From Arachnia propionica (lineage in GTDB: Bacteria; Actinomycetota; Actinomycetes; Propionibacteriales; Propionibacteriaceae), in assembly GCF_003859805.1 (NCBI RefSeq), contig NZ_RQZG01000001.1, forward strand, positions 434,001 to 498,000: a stretch of DNA of 64,000 bases, read 5' to 3'. A program made the translations under genes and the position numbers. Each line of letters starts with the position of its first letter. The first letter of the stretch is position 1. Of this stretch, positions 60,823-64,000 are shown piece after piece. Under the pieces are notes generated by a model. It worked only from the letters and a program-made list of their open reading frames with translations. It did no database searches and was not told the origin of the DNA.

Positions 60823-61507
60823 TCCCCGCGACACCCCCATCCCCGCGGAGGAGGTCAACGCCTCCACCCACTACGTCATGTACTCGGTGTTCCAGACCAT
60901 CGCCCCGGTCGACCCCGCCGACGTCGAGGCCGCCGAGCAGGCCTTGGCCGACACCGGGGCGACGGTGCGCGGGTTCTACGACATCGGTGGGTTCCGGGCC
61001 GATGCCGACCTGATGGTGTGGACCATCGACGACGACCCGGCGGTCCTCCAGGCCGCCTACCACGCCCTGCGGAACTCGGCCCTCGGTGGCTGTCTGGAGC
61101 CGGTGTGGTCCTGCATCGGGGTGCATCGCCCGGCCGAGTTCAACCGCGGGCACACCCCGGCCTGCTTCTCAGGTGTCGCGCCACGCCCGTGGCTGTGCGT
61201 GTACCCGTTCGTGCGCAGCTACGACTGGTACTACCTCGATGACGACCACCGCTCCAAGATGCTCTCGGAGCACGGGAAGATGGGCCGCGAGTACCCCGAT
61301 GTGCTGGGCTCGACCACCTCGGCCTTCGCCCTGAACGACTACGAGTGGCTGCTGGCCTTCGAGGCCGACGAGCTGCACCGCCTCACCGATGCGATGCGCT
61401 ACCAGCGCGGAGCGGAGGCCAGGCTGCACGTCCGCGAGGAGATCCCCTTCTTCACGGGGCCCAGGGTCAGCCTGGCCGAGTGGGCAGCCCGTCAGCCGGC
61501 TGCCTGA
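60794..61507 (+). CDS. hemQ: Coproheme decarboxylase (HemQ/ChdC)
   Basis: This 237-residue chlorite-dismutase-fold enzyme turns coproheme into heme b using peroxide. The catalytic tyrosine region YPFVRSYDWYYLDD and the proximal His in MLSEHGKMGREYPDV are present. Together with hemY and hemH it marks the coproporphyrin-dependent heme pathway of actinobacteria and firmicutes. ATG 60794 with GGAAGGA upstream lies inside the end of hemH. The 3' end overlaps the convergent HemCD-like gene by 16 bp. Confidence 0.96.
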   Translation: MSHPHHMPVDPRDTPIPAEEVNASTHYVMYSVFQTIAPVDPADVEAAEQALADTGATVRGFYDIGGFRADADLMVWTIDDDPAVLQAAYHALRNSALGGCLEPVWSCIGVHRPAEFNRGHTPACFSGVAPRPWLCVYPFVRSYDWYYLDDDHRSKMLSEHGKMGREYPDVLGSTTSAFALNDYEWLLAFEADELHRLTDAMRYQRGAEARLHVREEIPFFTGPRVSLAEWAARQPAA

Positions 61508-63114
61508 TCCCCCTCGATGACCTGCTTGAGCAGGGTGTGCACCCTCTCGGGCGAGTAGTCGTCCGAGTATCCGGCGATCGGGACTCCCGCACGCTCCAAC
61601 ACCAGGCGTGCGGAGTCACCGACGGCGAAGACCAGCACGTCCGGGTTCCACCCGAGCAGGCGTCCCGTCGCGATGGCGTTGGACCCGGAGGTGATGATCA
61701 CCGCGTCGAATCCACCCTGGTTCCACTGGTCGAGGATGTCCTGGGGTGCCTCGTCGTTGATCTGCATCGTGTAGATGGGGATCAGCTGGGTGTTCCAGCC
61801 CTTGGCCTGCAGCGCTGAGATGAAGCTGGGGGCGAGCAGCGCCGACCCGGGGACCAGCACCGTGCCCTCGCCGTCGGGCCAGATCTCGACGAGCGCCCTC
61901 ACCCCGGAGCTGCCCTCCGGCACCAGGTCCACCTCGTACCCCATGGCACGCAGCGCATCGGCGGTGCCCCTGCCCACGGCTGCGATCCTGACCCCCTTCG
62001 GCAGGGTCCAGCCGAGGTCCCGGATGCTCTCGACGGCGCGCACGGAGGTGAAGGCCAACCAGTCGGCCCCGTCCAGCGTCGAGGAGACCGCCAGCACCTG
62101 GCGGTGTTGCAGCGCGACGGCGGTGACGTGCAGCCCGAACTCCCGAAGCCCCCGCGCCATGCGGCCCTCCTCACGGGGGACCAGGATCCCGGCCCGCGAC
62201 AGGTCGGTGAGACGCTGGCCGGGTTGGTCGTCGTTCTCCTCCTGGACGGGGCGCGGAGGCCGCCCCAACTCCTCCGCACCCTTGAAGCGCAGGTAGGCGG
62301 CGGCCTTGCGGGCCGTGCGGATGGCGTGCAGCTCGGAGGTGGGCATGCCCATCTGCACGGTGAGTCCCTTCGACCCGTCGCCGGGGATCACCTCCACCAG
62401 CAGTGAGAGCACGCCTGCCCGATGGGCACGGGCGGCGACGGAGACCGAGTCAGCCACATTGAGAGCGGCGACGGCGGCGCGCTCCGCCATGACACACACC
62501 CGGGTGTCGGCGTGGTCGAGCACGGACAGGGCCTCCACCAGCTGGTGGTCCTCGCTGCGGCACTCCAGGCCGATGGCCCCGAGACCGGCCGCGGGCAGGA
62601 TGGGCAGGTACTCGGTCACCTCGTCGAGACGACCGACGGCCTCGAAGTCGGCGGCCCCCGCCACGACCGCGTCGATCTCGCCGTCCCTCACCTTGTCGAG
62701 GAACTCGAGGAGCTGGCCGGTGGTGCGCTCCACGAAACGCAGCCCCGGGTTGAGGGCCAGCAGTTGTGTCCGGCGCAGGTTGGAACGAGTCGCCACCACG
62801 GCCCCCTCGGGCAGGTTCGCCAGCGTGGTGCCGTCGCGGGTCACCAGGGCATCCCGGCGGTCACTGCGCCTGAGGACGGCGGCGAAGGTCAGTCCGGGCA
62901 TCGGTTGCTGCGGGATGCGGTGCATCCGGTGCACGACCAGATCGAAGTCGCCACGCATCAGACCGAGCCGCAGCGCACCGATGGTCTCGGCGTCGCCCGC
63001 AGCGGGGATCCGGATGATGTCCACATCGTGTCCGAGTCCCCGCAGCTGTTCGGCGACGACCTCGCTGCGAGCCACGTCGACAATCGAGTTCTTGGTTCCA
63101 AGTCTGATCTTCAC
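61492..63114 (-). CDS. HemC-HemD fusion paralogue with degenerate HemC domain
   Basis: The 540-residue chain aligns end to end with the HemCD at 54595-56202. In its HemC half (1 to about 285) the catalytic HSLKD becomes HRMHR (residues 62-66, the Asp replaced by Arg66). The GTRAS start becomes GTKNS and the SPRRVAQL substrate site becomes RSNLRRTQL. The cofactor-cysteine loop GGGCAAP becomes NVADSVS with Asp222 in the Cys position. It cannot bind the dipyrromethane cofactor, so it is not a bilane synthase. The HemD half (about 305-535) keeps the two-lobed pattern (FTSVRAVESIRDLG; VGRGTADAL; ITSGSNA). It may be an active cyclase with a scaffold domain, or a regulator. Confidence 0.85.
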   Translation of the reverse strand: MKIRLGTKNSIVDVARSEVVAEQLRGLGHDVDIIRIPAAGDAETIGALRLGLMRGDFDLVVHRMHRIPQQPMPGLTFAAVLRRSDRRDALVTRDGTTLANLPEGAVVATRSNLRRTQLLALNPGLRFVERTTGQLLEFLDKVRDGEIDAVVAGAADFEAVGRLDEVTEYLPILPAAGLGAIGLECRSEDHQLVEALSVLDHADTRVCVMAERAAVAALNVADSVSVAARAHRAGVLSLLVEVIPGDGSKGLTVQMGMPTSELHAIRTARKAAAYLRFKGAEELGRPPRPVQEENDDQPGQRLTDLSRAGILVPREEGRMARGLREFGLHVTAVALQHRQVLAVSSTLDGADWLAFTSVRAVESIRDLGWTLPKGVRIAAVGRGTADALRAMGYEVDLVPEGSSGVRALVEIWPDGEGTVLVPGSALLAPSFISALQAKGWNTQLIPIYTMQINDEAPQDILDQWNQGGFDAVIITSGSNAIATGRLLGWNPDVLVFAVGDSARLVLERAGVPIAGYSDDYSPERVHTLLKQVIEGDQAAG

Positions 63115-63175
63115 TCGTCCTCCATGGTCCTGGCCTGATCATCTGGCTACACCCTAGCGCCAGGCCCGGGACCGG

Positions 63176-64000
63176 TCAGTCGAGCACCCAGCTCGGCAGG
63201 CCGATCATGTAGGAGCTGGCATCACCACCGTCGTGGTTGGCGGCGACCATGATGCGACTGAGGTCCTTCGAGGCCGTGGCCTGGGGTTCCAGGAAGTAGT
63301 GCTTGTTCTCGCCCGGGGTTGTCGGCCAGGTGCTGTGGATGTGGGCCACGTTGAGGGCGCGTCCCCCCGGCTTCAGCTCCAGCAGCCACACCTTGCGGTA
63401 CTCGGGTTGCACGGTCGTGGCACGCACCAGTGTGCCGTTCTCCACACGGTGCTCACCGTAGGTGGAGACCACGGCCCATCCAGGGCGATCGAAGCACTGG
63501 GCGCTGATGTGGCAGGCGTACGACTCACTGTCGGGGAGGTACAGCCTGTGCAGCTCGCTGCGTTCTCCCGTCTCGAGATCGACGGCGATGATGGCAGCGC
63601 CGTCGTCGTTGCGGTAGGCGGCAGCGACGTAGAGGTCGTGCCCGTTGGCCCCGATGGCCAGGTCCGAGTGCTCCGAGGTGCCGATCAGTTTCCGGGAGGA
63701 GGAGAAGTCAACCGGATAGGCGAAGGTCCCGCCGTCCTCGATCTGTTCCATCCACACCCAGGACACGACGGCGAAGCGTCCGCTGGGGCTCGTGCTGACA
63801 TGGTCGGGAACCGCTCCGGGGAAGGGGAACCTCGAGGCGTCGAGGGTACCGAGGATGGTTCCTGTGCTGAGGTCCACGGTGACGATGCCGTGGCACACCT
63901 TCTGCTTGGTGGTCTCGTCGTAGGCGTTGGCCATGAGGGTCAGGATGCGGCCGTCAGCGCTGCGGGTGCCCTCCCCTCCTGTCCAGAAGGAAGTGGCCTG
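63176..64000 (-). CDS. Beta-propeller-like protein (partial, 5' end outside window)
   Basis: At least 274 codons are open to the edge of the window. The sequence shows repeated strand-turn blocks (GIVTVDLSTGTILGTLDASRF; AIIAVDLETGERSELHRL; GRFAVVSWVWME) typical of WD/YVTN-like propellers, and ends MIGLPSWVLD. ATG 63934 is internal, because in-frame coding (SFWTGGEGTRSADGRIL) continues upstream. No function is assignable; extracellular location is possible but the N-terminus is not visible. Confidence 0.7.
   Translation of the reverse strand, partial: QATSFWTGGEGTRSADGRILTLMANAYDETTKQKVCHGIVTVDLSTGTILGTLDASRFPFPGAVPDHVSTSPSGRFAVVSWVWMEQIEDGGTFAYPVDFSSSRKLIGTSEHSDLAIGANGHDLYVAAAYRNDDGAAIIAVDLETGERSELHRLYLPDSESYACHISAQCFDRPGWAVVSTYGEHRVENGTLVRATTVQPEYRKVWLLELKPGGRALNVAHIHSTWPTTPGENKHYFLEPQATASKDLSRIMVAANHDGGDASSYMIGLPSWVLD

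Overview
This is a high-GC, gene-dense actinobacterial chromosome segment. The pattern fits a Propionibacteriaceae-type organism: a second HrcA-linked DnaJ, DUF3097, NrtR, DUF4192 and a complete coproporphyrin-dependent heme gene set. The genus cannot be fixed from sequence alone; an oral or host-associated propionibacterium such as Arachnia is only a guess. Coding density is very high. Operons commonly use 1-4 bp ATGA or GTGA stop/start overlaps, and most convergent gene pairs abut or overlap at their 3' ends.

Layout. 1-7.5 kb is housekeeping: tgt (partial), a diacylglycerol-kinase-like gene, the hrcA-dnaJ-rsmE heat-shock operon behind a CIRCE element, a metallo-beta-lactamase-fold hydrolase, an inositol-phosphatase-family enzyme and DUF3097. 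7.5-9.4 kb is a GntR/YtrA-controlled ABC-2 transporter with a clear palindromic operator. 9.4-12.7 kb has an SDR enzyme, an SPFH protein coupled to an NAD-kinase-like protein, and a divergent NrtR (Nudix plus winged helix) regulator. 12.7-17.7 kb has hemW and a sugar ABC importer operon without an ATPase, ending in a CDF-like protein. 17.6-26.1 kb has an eroded methyltransferase gene, lepA, rpsT, DUF1846, holA, comEC and comEA.

26-41.5 kb holds a secreted 5'-nucleotidase with a cut-short sorting signal, a PfkB kinase, DUF4192, membrane proteins, an L,D-transpeptidase lipoprotein, a YgjP-like metallopeptidase, a FetB-like permease, an SbcCD/YhaN-like DNA-repair pair, ArsR plus MFS, and L-serine dehydratase. 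41.5-47.4 kb has an RclA-like flavoprotein followed by a thioredoxin-fold protein, and a three-gene ABC-2 exporter. 47.4-52.3 kb has an MFS gene, a MarR regulator with two matching operators, a DsbA-like/deaminase/paired-SMR operon, an unusual nested palindrome, an FMN reductase and tRNA-Ala(GGC).

52.3-63.1 kb is a heme island: hemE-hemY-hemCD-hemB-hemL on the minus strand, diverging from hemA-hemH-hemQ. Together they cover glutamyl-tRNA to heme b by the coproporphyrin route. The island ends with a second HemC-HemD fusion whose HemC half has lost its catalytic aspartate, substrate-binding residues and cofactor cysteine. I consider this the most unusual object in the window. A partial beta-propeller-like gene closes the window.

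A recurrent regulatory pattern is a TANNNT hexamer placed 6-8 nt before the start codon, seen at eleven or more first genes. This suggests widespread leaderless transcripts. At tgt/diacylglycerol kinase two such hexamers overlap head to head.
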